Source of the DNA: Spirosoma luteum DSM 19990
Lineage (GTDB): Bacteria; Bacteroidota; Bacteroidia; Cytophagales; Spirosomataceae
DNA length: 64,000 nucleotides
NCBI RefSeq assembly: GCF_000374065.1
Contig: NZ_KB893268.1
Span: 181,073-245,072, forward strand
Reading direction: 5' to 3'
Part shown: positions 9,201 to 17,110 of the stretch, piece after piece
How the letters are laid out: every line of letters starts with the position of its first letter
Numbering within the stretch: position 1 is the stretch's first letter
Program-made: the position numbers and the translations under genes
Notes under the pieces: model-generated
Told to the model about the DNA's origin: nothing
Database searches by the model: none
The model's input: the letters and a program-made list of their open reading frames with translations, nothing else

Positions 9201-9456
9201 CTACTGTTAGTTCGTCTGTGGCGAAACCAATGGAGCTAAAGGTCAGTACGGCCTCATCGGTGGGTACCGAAATTGAAAACTTGCCGTTTGAGTCGGTGGT
9301 GGTACCGGTGGTGGTCCCTTTCAGGATAACGTTAACGCCGGGTAACGGGCCTTCTTCTGCGGAACTAACCGTTCCGCTCACCAGCCGGGTTTGTGCCTGA
9401 GCCGTTAGCCCGCCCCAACAGCAAAGCAAAAGCCAGATAAGTAGTCGTTTTTGCAT
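6280..9456 (-). CDS. SusC/RagA-family TonB-linked outer-membrane transporter
   Basis: A 1058-residue TonB-dependent transporter. Residues 1-21 are the signal peptide (LLIWLLLCCWGGLTAQA). A carboxypeptidase-regulatory-like domain follows (VSGTVSSAEEGPLPGVNVIL, about 26-105), then the plug ('ALSEVVVTAFGVKKE' near 101, 'GLSGKVAGLRVSSNGGPGSG', 'IQIRGASSV', 'PLVVVDGVPI'), then a 22-strand barrel ending 'SLGANLNLSF'. It imports an oligomeric nutrient together with the SusD-like lipoprotein downstream. It is the first gene of the minus-strand operon and has an unusually long upstream region (9457-10071). Confidence 0.93.
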   Translation of the reverse strand: MQKRLLIWLLLCCWGGLTAQAQTRLVSGTVSSAEEGPLPGVNVILKGTTTGTTTDSNGKFSISVPTDEAVLTFSSIGFATDELTVGSRSTLDFTLKADTRALSEVVVTAFGVKKEVKSLGYGVQEIKGSQLTEARATNVVNGLSGKVAGLRVSSNGGPGSGSTIQIRGASSVSGNNQPLVVVDGVPIQQTFDKQFGSGLSEINPDNIQEMTVLKGPNAAALYGSRAANGVILVTTKTGAGTKGIGVEINSNTTFERPWVKPDFQNTYGGGNGYRTWYNDGWSGSITDPLEVSQYRAAYGPNAPLSGTEGTDESWGAPMDGRLVRQWWTGKEVAPLTPQPNNYDEYWQTGKTFTNNIALSGGNDKGNFRLSIGRLDQQGIMYYNDFHRNNFKFNSGYKFTPKLSITLSAEYIKSGSKNRGYTEGQQFIWSHRHVSWDQLRDYEAYQGISINRAVAGKPADTDPPNWQHTFFTNPYFTQKALPSGNDKDRLVGNIALNYQILPSLSLLLRSGTDVWTDTRINVLNFERVRNGNTTPGSYSEEVLRRQESNSDFIFTYNKAITPDFTVNVQAGGINRTNYYKRNYLKVGQLVVDGVYNAGNANPSQNTAESAIEKSQVNSAFGSAEFGWRNALFVNATARNDWSSTLPTEARSYFYPSVSVSAVVSELLNLRSNVLSFAKVRASWAQVGNDADPYQLLQTFRANGSWNGSVPEFYENKKIANSGLKPEITTGTELGIDLRFLKGRVGLDLTYYDQLSRNQILGVEISKASGYDSRILNAGKISNKGLEIVLTGSPVRLANGFSWETALNFSRNRNKVLELAEGLTTYVLYSRQGLNSEARVGQAYGTLFGIGFDHAPDGQRIYGANGYPVVSATPRVLGNIQPRWTGGWQNTFSYKGIVLSALVDVRSGGSLFDEGTGTGRWTGQYAETALGREEGVIGKGVVNMGSAEQPNFVPNTTIVPGNALYGYNNPRRYHEAAIFDASYVKLREVTLGYQIPAALLSRIKIRSAKISLVGRNVLMLFKNTPHIDPEADRFGANSQGFAYGELPSSRSLGANLNLSF

Positions 9457-9798
9457 GGATCATTCAGGTTAATGTGTCGTTTATTGAGTTGGAAACAGCC
9501 ACCGATTGACAGCTATTGTGCTAGCGATTATGTACGCCTGGCTGCCCGGACAATGCCGAATACTAGCCGCCCGATTCGAGATTATCCGAACTGACCAGAC
9601 GTAACATAACTGCCCCCGAACCTTCCGGCCGGGTGGGTATACTGAATTGAATTTGGTTACTGAAGACTCTTGATTGTAACGGCCGGACCGTGCAGGCCAA
9701 CCGTACAATGCATGCTACTGATGGTTTTTGTCGCACAGCCCGGGGCGTATGACAACCCATCTCTCACGTACTGACAGGCTGTGTCGGTACTGAGTTGT

Positions 9799-9836
9799 AT
9801 TGATTACTCCACAAGTGCGGCCAGTGAGTAATCAAT
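9799..9836. repeat. Inverted repeat in the susC leader
   Basis: ATTGATTACTC (9799-9809) and GAGTAATCAAT (9826-9836) are perfect reverse complements around a 16-nt spacer. The repeat lies between the proposed susC promoter and its start codon, so it could be a regulator binding site or an RNA hairpin. No T-run follows. Confidence 0.65.
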
Positions 9837-9874
9837 TTGTGAAGGATACCTTAATGAATAATTAATCTTATTGG

Positions 9875-9904
9875 CAAATGTAGCTATTTGCTATATATTC
9901 CAAA
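9875..9904 (-). promoter_or_regulatory. Candidate susC promoter
   Basis: On the minus strand TTTG (9904-9901), an 18-nt spacer and TACATTTG (9882-9875) fit the Bacteroidota consensus with a slightly short spacer. A second TATATTTG lies at 9971-9964 but lacks a good upstream TTTG. Initiation near 9868 would give a leader of about 410 nt. Confidence 0.45.
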
Positions 9905-10071
9905 TACTATTTTAATATTTTTTTATTATACCTACTTAATATTTTAGGAAAAACAGAATTTGCCAAATATAATGCAAGTGAAAAGGAAAATTTTTTCTCG
10001 TTTTAATCCTAAATAAACCTATTTGCGCGTAGGGTAACCGGTTCGTGTTTGCACGTGTAATGGATGACTGA

Positions 10072-11370
10072 TTAATTATCAACATCCTTTACCACCGGCC
10101 GTTTATCATCGACCCGTTTTTCGTAAGAGAGCCCAAACCGGCTCAGGTTGGGGCTGTGTTGGCGTTTTCGGTCCAATTCGTACTGGTACACTGTCTGGCC
10201 AAGCTGATACAGAAACGGGTGCCCAACGGTATCCTCATCGTACTTATTATCGTTCAGAATGCCATCGCTGTTCACGTAAACGGTGGCAGTCAACATGAAT
10301 TCAACTTTATTTTTGAAATCGACCACGTATGATGCGTCGGTCAGGAAGCCGTACGCCCAGCCCACTTTATTGAACACCCGCACATTGGCGGGTATCCGGT
10401 GGTGCAGGCTGTCCATGAAGAAGAATTTCACGTAACTATCGTAGTATTGCCTGGAGTCGTATTTGGGGTAGTTGGTTTCGCCGGGGTATTGCGACAGATA
10501 CTGGTAGAGGAACCGGTAATCATCATCGGTCAGGTTGAACCGCTTTTTGGCCGGAACCGATTGCGGAAACAGCGTGGACTGAAGCAGTTGTTGCAGCGTT
10601 TCGAGTGGGAGTTTATTGCGTTCGGTAAAGTCGAACGGAGCGTGTACCAGGCTATCGTTGCCGGTCCTGTAGCCCTTCCCCAGTTTGGCTACCCGACTGA
10701 AATCGAACGGCACTTCGTTGTAGGCTGCGGGTTGGGCATAAATCAGTGTTCCCGCCTTGTCGATGAAACGAACAGGGTTGGTATGCCGGTTTTCGTCGGG
10801 GGTCATGCGAACGAACCGGTGCGTAATCCGCGTATCGAGGTAACCCCGTGCGTGCAGAGCCCGGTTAATTTCGGACTGCCCCACAAACTCGTACATGCGG
10901 CTGTACGGGTCGTTTTCACTGACCAGAAAAGCTTTTCTAATCAGATGGGCGACGGAAGGATAACCCGTTTCCGATGTTTCATCCCGCCATTCTTTCGTTT
11001 GCCGACTGTACGCACTGTCGAACTGCATTGCTGTGAATTTCGTGATGGCAGGGTTGTGCAGGGTATTGATTTTATCCAGCGACAGGAGCGCCAGAGGCAG
11101 TTTTACCGTAGAGGCCGGGTTAAAATAAACCGTACTGTCGACGTTAAAGTAGTAGTTTGTAAACGAAGGGTTATTGGCTTTATCCCGGTTTATCTGCGTA
11201 TAAATTACCTGGAGCCGGTAGGTGTCCGGATGCTGGATTATTTCCTGGAAAATAGGGTTTCTGCTGGCCGAGAACAGCTTTTTCAGGAAAGCATCGGTAC
11301 GCACCTGACCGAAGGTGGATGTACTGAGAAGCGCAAGGGCCCCCATAAGAATTTTTGTCTGTAATTCCAT
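10072..11370 (-). CDS. Class A beta-lactamase-like serine hydrolase
   Basis: A 432-residue periplasmic protein starting at the ATG at 11370, where a signal peptide begins (MELQTKILMGALALLSTSTF, cut after FG). The open frame extends upstream, but only into sequence without signal character. The active-site SxxK is S87-T-V-K90 in 'NPASTVKLP'. The C-terminal 'VFNKVGWAYGFLTDASYV' resembles the KTG-type strand, with V in place of T. It belongs to the Beta-lactamase2 family, whose members range from true beta-lactamases to D-Ala-D-Ala peptidase-like enzymes. With the altered KTG and an insertion-rich C terminus, a role other than resistance is equally likely. Confidence 0.8.
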   Translation of the reverse strand: MELQTKILMGALALLSTSTFGQVRTDAFLKKLFSASRNPIFQEIIQHPDTYRLQVIYTQINRDKANNPSFTNYYFNVDSTVYFNPASTVKLPLALLSLDKINTLHNPAITKFTAMQFDSAYSRQTKEWRDETSETGYPSVAHLIRKAFLVSENDPYSRMYEFVGQSEINRALHARGYLDTRITHRFVRMTPDENRHTNPVRFIDKAGTLIYAQPAAYNEVPFDFSRVAKLGKGYRTGNDSLVHAPFDFTERNKLPLETLQQLLQSTLFPQSVPAKKRFNLTDDDYRFLYQYLSQYPGETNYPKYDSRQYYDSYVKFFFMDSLHHRIPANVRVFNKVGWAYGFLTDASYVVDFKNKVEFMLTATVYVNSDGILNDNKYDEDTVGHPFLYQLGQTVYQYELDRKRQHSPNLSRFGLSYEKRVDDKRPVVKDVDN

Positions 11371-11466
11371 TGCCTTGACGCTGGTGAGAATTTTAGAAAT
11401 TGGGCGATTGGTACGAAACAAAAGCCCGCTGAAACCCTTTATGTGTAAACAACAAACCGTATCGCT

Positions 11467-11886
11467 ATGCATTCAGACAGAGAGTTAAAGCGATTTCTGG
11501 AGGCTCAGTCTAGTGACTACAATCGGGCGCTGGGCGAAATTAGGAATGGAAAGAAACAAAGCCACTGGATGTGGTACATCTTTCCGCAGATTGCCGGACT
11601 GGGTTTTAGTGAGACGGCAAAATTTTACGCACTCCACAACTTGGAAGAAGCCCGCGACTACCTGGCGCACCCGGTTCTGGGAAGTCGGCTGATCGAGATT
11701 TCGCAGGCTTTACTCACCATTGAGGGTAAAACGGCTAATCAGATTCTGGGCAGTCCGGATGACATGAAGTTACACTCCTGTATGACCCTGTTTAGTCGGG
11801 TTGAGCCAGCTAATCCGGTCTTTAAGGCTGTGCTGGACCGCTATTATGGCGGTAACCCCGACCAGCGAACCCTTGCCCTTGTGTAA
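11467..11886 (+). CDS. DUF1810 family protein
   Basis: A 139-residue soluble protein that matches DUF1810 over its whole length: 'LKRFLEAQSSDYNRALGEI' at the start, the hallmark 'KKQSHWMWYIFPQIAGLGFS' around residues 29-48, 'YLAHPVLGSRLIEI', 'SPDDMKLHSCMTLF' near 97, and the ending 'NPDQRTLALV'. The family is widespread and biochemically poorly defined. It is divergent from the serine hydrolase gene (97 bp between start codons), with no functional link visible. Confidence 0.88.
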   Translation: MHSDRELKRFLEAQSSDYNRALGEIRNGKKQSHWMWYIFPQIAGLGFSETAKFYALHNLEEARDYLAHPVLGSRLIEISQALLTIEGKTANQILGSPDDMKLHSCMTLFSRVEPANPVFKAVLDRYYGGNPDQRTLALV

Positions 11887-11955
11887 AGGAGTCCGTAAGA
11901 ACGAACAGCCCACTTTAGTAAGGCGTGGTGCAATACAGCCGTACAGGCAGTTGAT

Positions 11956-12339
11956 TCAGGCAACCAGCTTAGCAAACAAATCTGCCAGCGTTTCACCCGC
12001 ATCGGTACACAGACCGGGGTGTACGGGCGAGGTCTGCACAACCGTGCTGCGCGTGGCGGTAAGCCAGCGAAAACGCCCGGCAATGGGTAGCTGGCCAATC
12101 AGTCCACCTGCCTGGCGACCCGCGCATATTTTCTCGAAAGCACAAAGGCGTTCGTGAAGTTCGTCCATATCCAGTTCACCACAAAAGGGCCGGAGTCGCT
12201 GCTCGTTCAGCACAAACTTCGTTTGCAGGAACCCCTGCGCAGAGCAGTACAGAATGACGCCGACGTTGAGAAATTCCTCCCGTTCAACGCGCGGAACGAC
12301 CCGGATAACGGCGTACTCAAACAAGTGCTTGTTGGGCAT
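11956..12339 (-). CDS. DUF3037 protein paired with a HipA-like kinase
   Basis: About 127 residues from the ATG at 12339, which gives the family start MPNKHLFEYAVIRVVPRVER; an ATG six codons upstream (12357) is also possible. 'EEFLNVGVILYC' (about 22-33) is the DUF3037 core. The start codon lies inside the 3' end of the upstream HipA-like gene (23-41 bp overlap in a different frame), so the two proteins are almost certainly translationally coupled. DUF3037 and HipA_2-type proteins occur together, sometimes fused, in other bacteria. Its biochemical role is unknown; a regulatory subunit or substrate adaptor of the kinase is my inference. Confidence 0.85.
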   Translation of the reverse strand: MPNKHLFEYAVIRVVPRVEREEFLNVGVILYCSAQGFLQTKFVLNEQRLRPFCGELDMDELHERLCAFEKICAGRQAGGLIGQLPIAGRFRWLTATRSTVVQTSPVHPGLCTDAGETLADLFAKLVA

Positions 12340-13114
12340 CGATAGCAGCGTTGACAAAGGTTTCGGAGGTGGCCAGTCGGGCCACTAAAAATTGCACATA
12401 CACCCGTCGCTGTTCGTCGGCGGAGTCGGCCGATGGCTCATTGGTTAGCCAGTCGTCGGGAATCAGCGACACGATAGACTCGATGCGTTCGGGCGTAAGA
12501 ATCGGGCGAAACTCAGCATCGACAGTACGCAAGTCGGTAGCGAATGGCAACAGAACATGGTCTTTAACCGGCAAAAACGGCCGACGGCTTTGTTCTTCCC
12601 AGTTTTGAGAGGAGTGATGAAAATAAAGAGCCGCGCCGTGGTCGATCAGCCAGAGTTCTTTATGCCAGATGAGCATATTCGTGTTGCGGGCGGTGCGGTC
12701 CACGTTGGTAATCAGGCAATCCAACCACACAATCTGCGAGGCCAGCCGGGCATCGACCGTGTTTATAATGGGGTCGAAGGTGATGGCGCCGGACAGGTAA
12801 TGAAGCCCCAGGTTCAGACCTTCGCTGGCCCGCAGCAAATCCTGAATTTCTTCGTCGGGTTCGGTACGGCCAAAAGCCTCATCGAGTGTGGCAAAAACCA
12901 GTTCCGGTATCCGCAGACCCAGCGCACGGGCTATCTCGCCCCCAATCAGTTCGGCAATGAGGGCTTTGGTACCCTGACCGGCACCCCGAAACTTTAGGAC
13001 GTACAAAAAACCATCGTCTGCTTCGACCAGCGCGGGTAGGGAACCCCCTTCGCGCAGGGGCTTCGCGTAACGGGTTACCTGAACGGTTCGGATTGAAAGA
13101 GAATCTAATAACAC
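12317..13114 (-). CDS. HipA-like kinase (HipA_2 family)
   Basis: A 265-residue protein with a HipA/PI3K-like kinase core. K41 in 'FLYVLKFRG' fits the ATP-binding lysine and 'AELIGGEIARALGL' (55-68) the following helix. The catalytic loop 'WLDCLITNVDRTARNTN' gives D132, N137, D139, N144, and the metal-binding 'IDHG' has D158. All key residues are present, so it should be active. It lacks the N-terminal subdomain of full-length HipA and has no HipB-type DNA-binding antitoxin next to it. Its partner is the overlapping DUF3037 gene. HipA relatives phosphorylate proteins such as aminoacyl-tRNA synthetases; the target here is unknown. Confidence 0.85.
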   Translation of the reverse strand: MLLDSLSIRTVQVTRYAKPLREGGSLPALVEADDGFLYVLKFRGAGQGTKALIAELIGGEIARALGLRIPELVFATLDEAFGRTEPDEEIQDLLRASEGLNLGLHYLSGAITFDPIINTVDARLASQIVWLDCLITNVDRTARNTNMLIWHKELWLIDHGAALYFHHSSQNWEEQSRRPFLPVKDHVLLPFATDLRTVDAEFRPILTPERIESIVSLIPDDWLTNEPSADSADEQRRVYVQFLVARLATSETFVNAAIDAQQALV

Positions 13115-13429
13115 GACGACGGGTTGTTTCCGGGAAATTTAGAATGAAATGTTGAAAAAATAGCTACTTAGGTTTTCCGTCAGCGGGGAATTAATTCCCC
13201 GCTGACGGAAAACGGCTGCCAGTTGCTAATCATCCCGTTCCCGCGTTTGCCTTGCATCCGTGGTAAGAGCATCATTGTTCTACCGATTAAGCGATGTTGA
13301 ACTGATGTTACACGCAGTAAAAATAGCCTGAATAGAAAACAAGTACCTGTTTTTGCCTTAAACTATACGCCCAATGCCCGCGCAAACGAATTGATACTTT
13401 ATTTTGTAAAACAGTTGACTAACTTCTAC
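13115..13429. other. Divergent intergenic region (315 bp)
   Basis: It lies between the HipA-like gene (minus) and the fucosidase gene (plus). It contains the 42-bp perfect palindrome at 13172-13213. No perfect TTTG/TAnnTTTG pair is seen for either gene and there is no open frame of note. Confidence 0.55.
13172..13213. repeat. 42-bp perfect palindrome between divergent genes
   Basis: Two 21-bp arms with no spacer, centred at 13192/13193 (core CCGTCAGCGGGGAATT then its complement). It lies 58 bp upstream of the HipA-like start codon, so it is not at a gene 3' end and is unlikely to be an ordinary terminator. It may be an operator, a bidirectional insulator or a dispersed palindromic repeat. 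Confidence 0.85.
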
Positions 13430-14869
13430 ATGATAAGACTTTTTGTACCCTTCACTGTCAGTCTGCTTCTGGTACTGTCAGCCCACGCCCAGCAGCACTC
13501 CGAACAGAACCACGTTAACTATATTGCCCCGAAAGAAGAGGCTGTCAAACAGAAACTGGCTACCTGGCAAACGGTAAAGTTTGGGCTGCTCATGCACTGG
13601 GGCACCTATAGCGAGCGGGGCATTGTGGAGTCGTGGTCGCTATGCCCCGAAGATGAGGGCTGGTGCGAACGCAAAGGCCCGACAGCCAGCAACTGGTACG
13701 AATACAAAAAGGGGTACGAAGCGCTACAGACCACCTTCAATCCCGTCAAGTTCAACCCGGAGCGGTGGGCCGATGCGGCCAAAAAAGCGGGGATGAAATA
13801 CATGATTTTTACCACCAAGCACCACGACGGGTTCTGCATGTTCGATACGAAGCAGACCGACTATAAAATCACCGATGCCAAAACGCCGTTTTCCCGCAAC
13901 CCCCGCAGCAACGTAACCAAAGAGATTTTGGGCTCGTTTCGTGACAAAGGGTTCCTGGTCGGCACGTATTTCTCCAAGCCCGACTGGCATACTGACTCGT
14001 ACTGGTGGCCGTACTTCCCACCCAAGGACCGCAATGTGAACTACGACCCCAAAAAATACCCTGACAAGTGGAAGCAGTTCAGCGACTTTACCTACAACCA
14101 GATTCAGGAACTGATGACGGACTACGGCAAGGTGGATATTCTGTGGCTGGATGGCGGCTGGGTACGGCCCGCCAGCACCATCGACAGCACCATTAGCTGG
14201 CAGCGCACCATTCCCTACAGTCAGGATATAAACATGGCCCGCATTGCCGGAATGGCTCGTCAGCACCAGCCCGGTCTGCTGGTGGTGGACCGCACGGTGG
14301 CGGGGGAGTTCGAAAACTACGTAACACCGGAGCAGTCGATTCCTGACCACTACCTGCCCATTCCCTGGGAGTCGTGCATGACGATGGGTGATAGCTGGTC
14401 GTACATCCCGAAGGAGAACTTTAAACCCGCCCGCAAACTGGTACAAACGCTGGTCGACATTGTGGCGAAAAACGGCAACCTGCTCCTGAACATCGCCCCC
14501 GGTCCCGACGGCGAATGGCACGAAGAAGCCTACACCCGCTTGCAGGAAATTGGCAGCTGGATAGCCGTAAATAGTGAGTCTATTTACGATACCAAACCCC
14601 TGGCTCCCTATCGGCAGGGGCAGTGGGCCTTTACTACCAACGGTAAGGCGAGCTACGCATCCTACCTGCCTGCCGACTCGGAACAACAGCTGCCCGCCAG
14701 CGTTACCCTGCCCGCTATGAGTAAAGCATCAAAAGTTGTCGTGACTATCCTGGGTGTAAAGCAGACGTTGAAAGCGACAAAAACGGCCGATGGCATGACC
14801 ATTTTGATTCCCGAAAAAGTACGGCAACAACTGGCCGGGCAACCCGTTTGGGTGTTTAAAGTCGTATAA
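13430..14869 (+). CDS. Alpha-L-fucosidase (GH29)
   Basis: 479 residues from the ATG at 13430, which starts a signal peptide (MIRLFVPFTVSLLLVLSAHA). GH29 motifs: 'FGLLMHWGTYSERG' (51-64), 'MIFTTKHHDGFCMFDTKQTD' (125-144), and 'VDILWLDGGW' with the nucleophile D241. The general acid is not obvious by eye, as usual in this family. A short C-terminal beta domain follows the barrel. It removes terminal alpha-linked fucose from glycans in the periplasm. The GH20 hexosaminidase gene lies next on the same strand; together they suit trimming of fucosylated, GlcNAc-containing glycans. Confidence 0.92.
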   Translation: MIRLFVPFTVSLLLVLSAHAQQHSEQNHVNYIAPKEEAVKQKLATWQTVKFGLLMHWGTYSERGIVESWSLCPEDEGWCERKGPTASNWYEYKKGYEALQTTFNPVKFNPERWADAAKKAGMKYMIFTTKHHDGFCMFDTKQTDYKITDAKTPFSRNPRSNVTKEILGSFRDKGFLVGTYFSKPDWHTDSYWWPYFPPKDRNVNYDPKKYPDKWKQFSDFTYNQIQELMTDYGKVDILWLDGGWVRPASTIDSTISWQRTIPYSQDINMARIAGMARQHQPGLLVVDRTVAGEFENYVTPEQSIPDHYLPIPWESCMTMGDSWSYIPKENFKPARKLVQTLVDIVAKNGNLLLNIAPGPDGEWHEEAYTRLQEIGSWIAVNSESIYDTKPLAPYRQGQWAFTTNGKASYASYLPADSEQQLPASVTLPAMSKASKVVVTILGVKQTLKATKTADGMTILIPEKVRQQLAGQPVWVFKVV

Positions 14870-15240
14870 TGGCCAGGTAGTACTGCCGGGGTGTGCGGTC
14901 TCCCCGGGTTCCTTTTGCGTGATGCGCCGTACCCGGAACGAGGTGTTGTGTACCAATCAGGATAGCGGTTATTCGTTAAAAAATGAAATGTAAATACGGG
15001 ATTGGAAATAGGCTTATCGGACCGTCTTTACGCCCGTATTCACGTTGAAAAGGAAAATTTTTTGTAGCGGTCAGGTCTACTTTCTTCATAAAATAATCCC
15101 TTTGCTTTATATTTATAAAAAATTTTAAAATAGGTGATGAGCCTATTTCTTTATGGGTTATCCTATCTGCTTACCTGATGAGTCAATCCTGTAAATCACA
15201 TAGTTCTAAACGGCCCATTTACTAATTGAAACCCCTACTT
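14870..15240. other. Intergenic region between fucosidase and hexosaminidase genes (371 bp)
   Basis: It holds a weak terminator hairpin at 14886-14907 and an AT-rich segment (15046-15150). An 18-bp string at 15046-15063 (TGAAAAGGAAAATTTTTT) is identical to 9979-9996 in the susC upstream region. No consensus promoter with both elements was found. Confidence 0.5.
14886..14907 (+). terminator. Weak terminator-like hairpin after the fucosidase gene
   Basis: A 6-bp GC stem (CCGGGG / CCCCGG) with a 10-nt loop is followed by GTTCCTTTTG, 17 bp after the fucosidase stop codon. Confidence 0.4.
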
Positions 15241-16911
15241 ATGAAGAAATCGCTGCTTATCTGTGGCTTACTCCTGCTGCAAGCTACGTTGGTACTGCAC
15301 GCCCAGTCCCGGTATGCCATTATACCCAAACCAACCCGGCTAACGGAGCAGAAAGGGAGTTTTACCATTCCCCGCGATGTGGACATTATTATTCAGTCAA
15401 CCAACGCGCAGTTGCTTCCTATTGCCAGACTGTTGGCCGATCAACTGGCTATTGCCACGGGCTATAAACCGTCCGTTACAGCGGGCAAAGCGGGTAAAGG
15501 GATTTTGTTTGTGAGTGCGAAAGGCCCTCAGTTTGGCGCCGAGGGGTACAAGCTGACCGTTTCGCCCCGGCAAATTGTTATCACCGCCGAGCAGCCCAAA
15601 GGGTTTTTCTACGGCGTACAGACACTGATGCAACTTATGCCTCCGGCAGTGTTCAGTTCGACTCAGGTAGATAATGTAGCCTGGGAAGTTCCGGCTTGCA
15701 CCATCGAGGACCAGCCCCGCTACGGGTATCGGGGTGGGATGCTGGACGTGGGACGGCACTACATGCCGGTGGAGTTCATTAAGAAGTTCATCGACCTGCT
15801 GGCTCTGCATAAAATGAACACCTTTCACTGGCACCTGACCGAAGACCAGGGCTGGCGCATCGAAATTAAAAAATACCCGTTGTTAACGAAAATCGGCTCC
15901 ATCCGGAAACAATCGATGGTAGGGCGCTACGGCGACAATAAATACGATGGCAAACCTTACAGTGGTTTCTACACGCAGGACGAAGTACGCGAAGTGGTTA
16001 AATACGCCGGGACAAAATTCGTAACCGTGATACCCGAAATCGAGATGCCGGGCCATTCGGCGGGGGTGTTGGCGGCCTATCCGCAATTTGGTAGCAACCC
16101 GGACAAAATCGTGGATGTCGTGACCAAATGGGGAGTAATGGATGATGTCCTGTTCCCGCGTGAGGAGACGTTTACGTTTCTGGAAGACGTGCTGACGGAA
16201 GTCATGGATTTGTTTCCCAGTCAGTACATTCACATCGGGGGTGACGAGTGCCCCAAAACGCAGTGGAAACAAAGCCGTTTCTGTCAGAATCTGATGAAAG
16301 AGAAAGGCCTGAAAGACGAACACGAACTGCAGAGCTATTTCATCCAGCGCATCGATAAGTTTGTCACGTCAAAAGGCCGTCGGATCATTGGCTGGGACGA
16401 GATTCTGGAAGGCGGTTTGTCGCCCAACGCGACGGTGATGAGCTGGCGTGGCGTAGCGGGGGGCATTGCCGCTGCCCGGCAGAATCACGACGTCATCATG
16501 ACCCCCACTACTTACTGCTACCTCGATTATTACCAGGTGGATAAATCACTGCAGCCCACCGTGCCCATTGCCATTGGTGGGTATCTGCCGCTCGAAAAGG
16601 TGTACAGCTTCGACCCCTCGGTAACCGATAGCCTGACGGCTGAGCAGGCTAAACACGTACTGGGTGTGCAGGCCAACCTCTGGACGGAATACGTTCTGAC
16701 CCCCGCCTACGCGGAGTATATGCTGTTTCCGCGCCTGATTGCCGTAGCAGAAACGGGCTGGACGCCCCAGGCCAGCCGTACCATTGATGATTTTAAAAAG
16801 CGACTGGAGATTCATAACAAACGGCTCGACTACCTGAAAGTCAACTATTACGGTGCGCCTATAAACGGTGGTTTTGAATACCAGATGCCGAAAGAAACGG
16901 CGAGTAAATAA
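15241..16911 (+). CDS. Beta-N-acetylhexosaminidase (GH20)
   Basis: 556 residues from the ATG at 15241, where the signal peptide starts (MKKSLLICGLLLLQATLVLH, cut after AQS); an in-frame TTG five codons earlier is less likely. An N-terminal GH20b alpha/beta domain (about 25-155) precedes the barrel, which begins 'RYGYRGGMLDVGRHYMP' (160-176). 'MNTFHWHLTEDQGWRIEIK' (192-210) and the catalytic pair D335-E336 in 'HIGGDECPKTQW' are intact; a conserved Trp occurs in 'VQANLWTEYV'. It hydrolyses terminal beta-GlcNAc/GalNAc using the substrate acetamido group. It lies downstream of the GH29 gene and ends at a strong terminator. Confidence 0.94.
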   Translation: MKKSLLICGLLLLQATLVLHAQSRYAIIPKPTRLTEQKGSFTIPRDVDIIIQSTNAQLLPIARLLADQLAIATGYKPSVTAGKAGKGILFVSAKGPQFGAEGYKLTVSPRQIVITAEQPKGFFYGVQTLMQLMPPAVFSSTQVDNVAWEVPACTIEDQPRYGYRGGMLDVGRHYMPVEFIKKFIDLLALHKMNTFHWHLTEDQGWRIEIKKYPLLTKIGSIRKQSMVGRYGDNKYDGKPYSGFYTQDEVREVVKYAGTKFVTVIPEIEMPGHSAGVLAAYPQFGSNPDKIVDVVTKWGVMDDVLFPREETFTFLEDVLTEVMDLFPSQYIHIGGDECPKTQWKQSRFCQNLMKEKGLKDEHELQSYFIQRIDKFVTSKGRRIIGWDEILEGGLSPNATVMSWRGVAGGIAAARQNHDVIMTPTTYCYLDYYQVDKSLQPTVPIAIGGYLPLEKVYSFDPSVTDSLTAEQAKHVLGVQANLWTEYVLTPAYAEYMLFPRLIAVAETGWTPQASRTIDDFKKRLEIHNKRLDYLKVNYYGAPINGGFEYQMPKETASK

Positions 16912-16934
16912 GCGGGTTATACCAGTTGTTTTCG

Positions 16935-16968
16935 GAAACAGGGACTACGGATTCGTAGTCCCTGTTTC
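16935..16968 (+). terminator. Rho-independent terminator of the GH20 gene
   Basis: A 15-bp perfect stem (GAAACAGGGACTACG / CGTAGTCCCTGTTTC) with a 4-nt loop lies 23 bp after the stop codon and is followed by GTTTGTT. Confidence 0.8.
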
Positions 16969-17110
16969 GTTTGTTAGGGGGTGGGGTACAGGGTGCATCC
17001 GGCCAAAAATAGGCATGTTAACTAATCTTTGTGACGAAAATTGTTGGTAAAGAGCTACTTTTAGCTACTAATTCGTAACCCAATCAGAAGGCTTCTACCC
17101 CTGACAATTT

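Larger units (their letters stand above)
9457..10071. other. 615-bp region upstream of susC
   Basis: I find no supportable gene here; the short minus-strand open frames near 9481-9760 have no recognisable protein character. The distal third is AT-rich and holds two TAnnTTTG elements reading toward susC (9875-9882 and 9964-9971). Between the nearer element and susC lie an 11-bp inverted repeat (9799-9836) and about 420 nt of putative leader. Confidence 0.6.

Noticed and set aside
9481..9760. Short minus-strand open frames in the susC leader
   Set aside because: Low-complexity, Arg/Ser-rich translations without start context; a leader RNA is the simpler reading.
10072..11370. Serine hydrolase as an antibiotic-resistance beta-lactamase
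   Set aside because: The KTG-type motif is altered (KVG) and the protein is much longer than class A enzymes; resistance cannot be claimed.
10072..11472. Longer N-terminal start for the serine hydrolase (MHSDTVCC...)
   Set aside because: The extra 34 residues overlap the divergent DUF1810 start and lack signal character; the ATG at 11370 starts a proper signal peptide.
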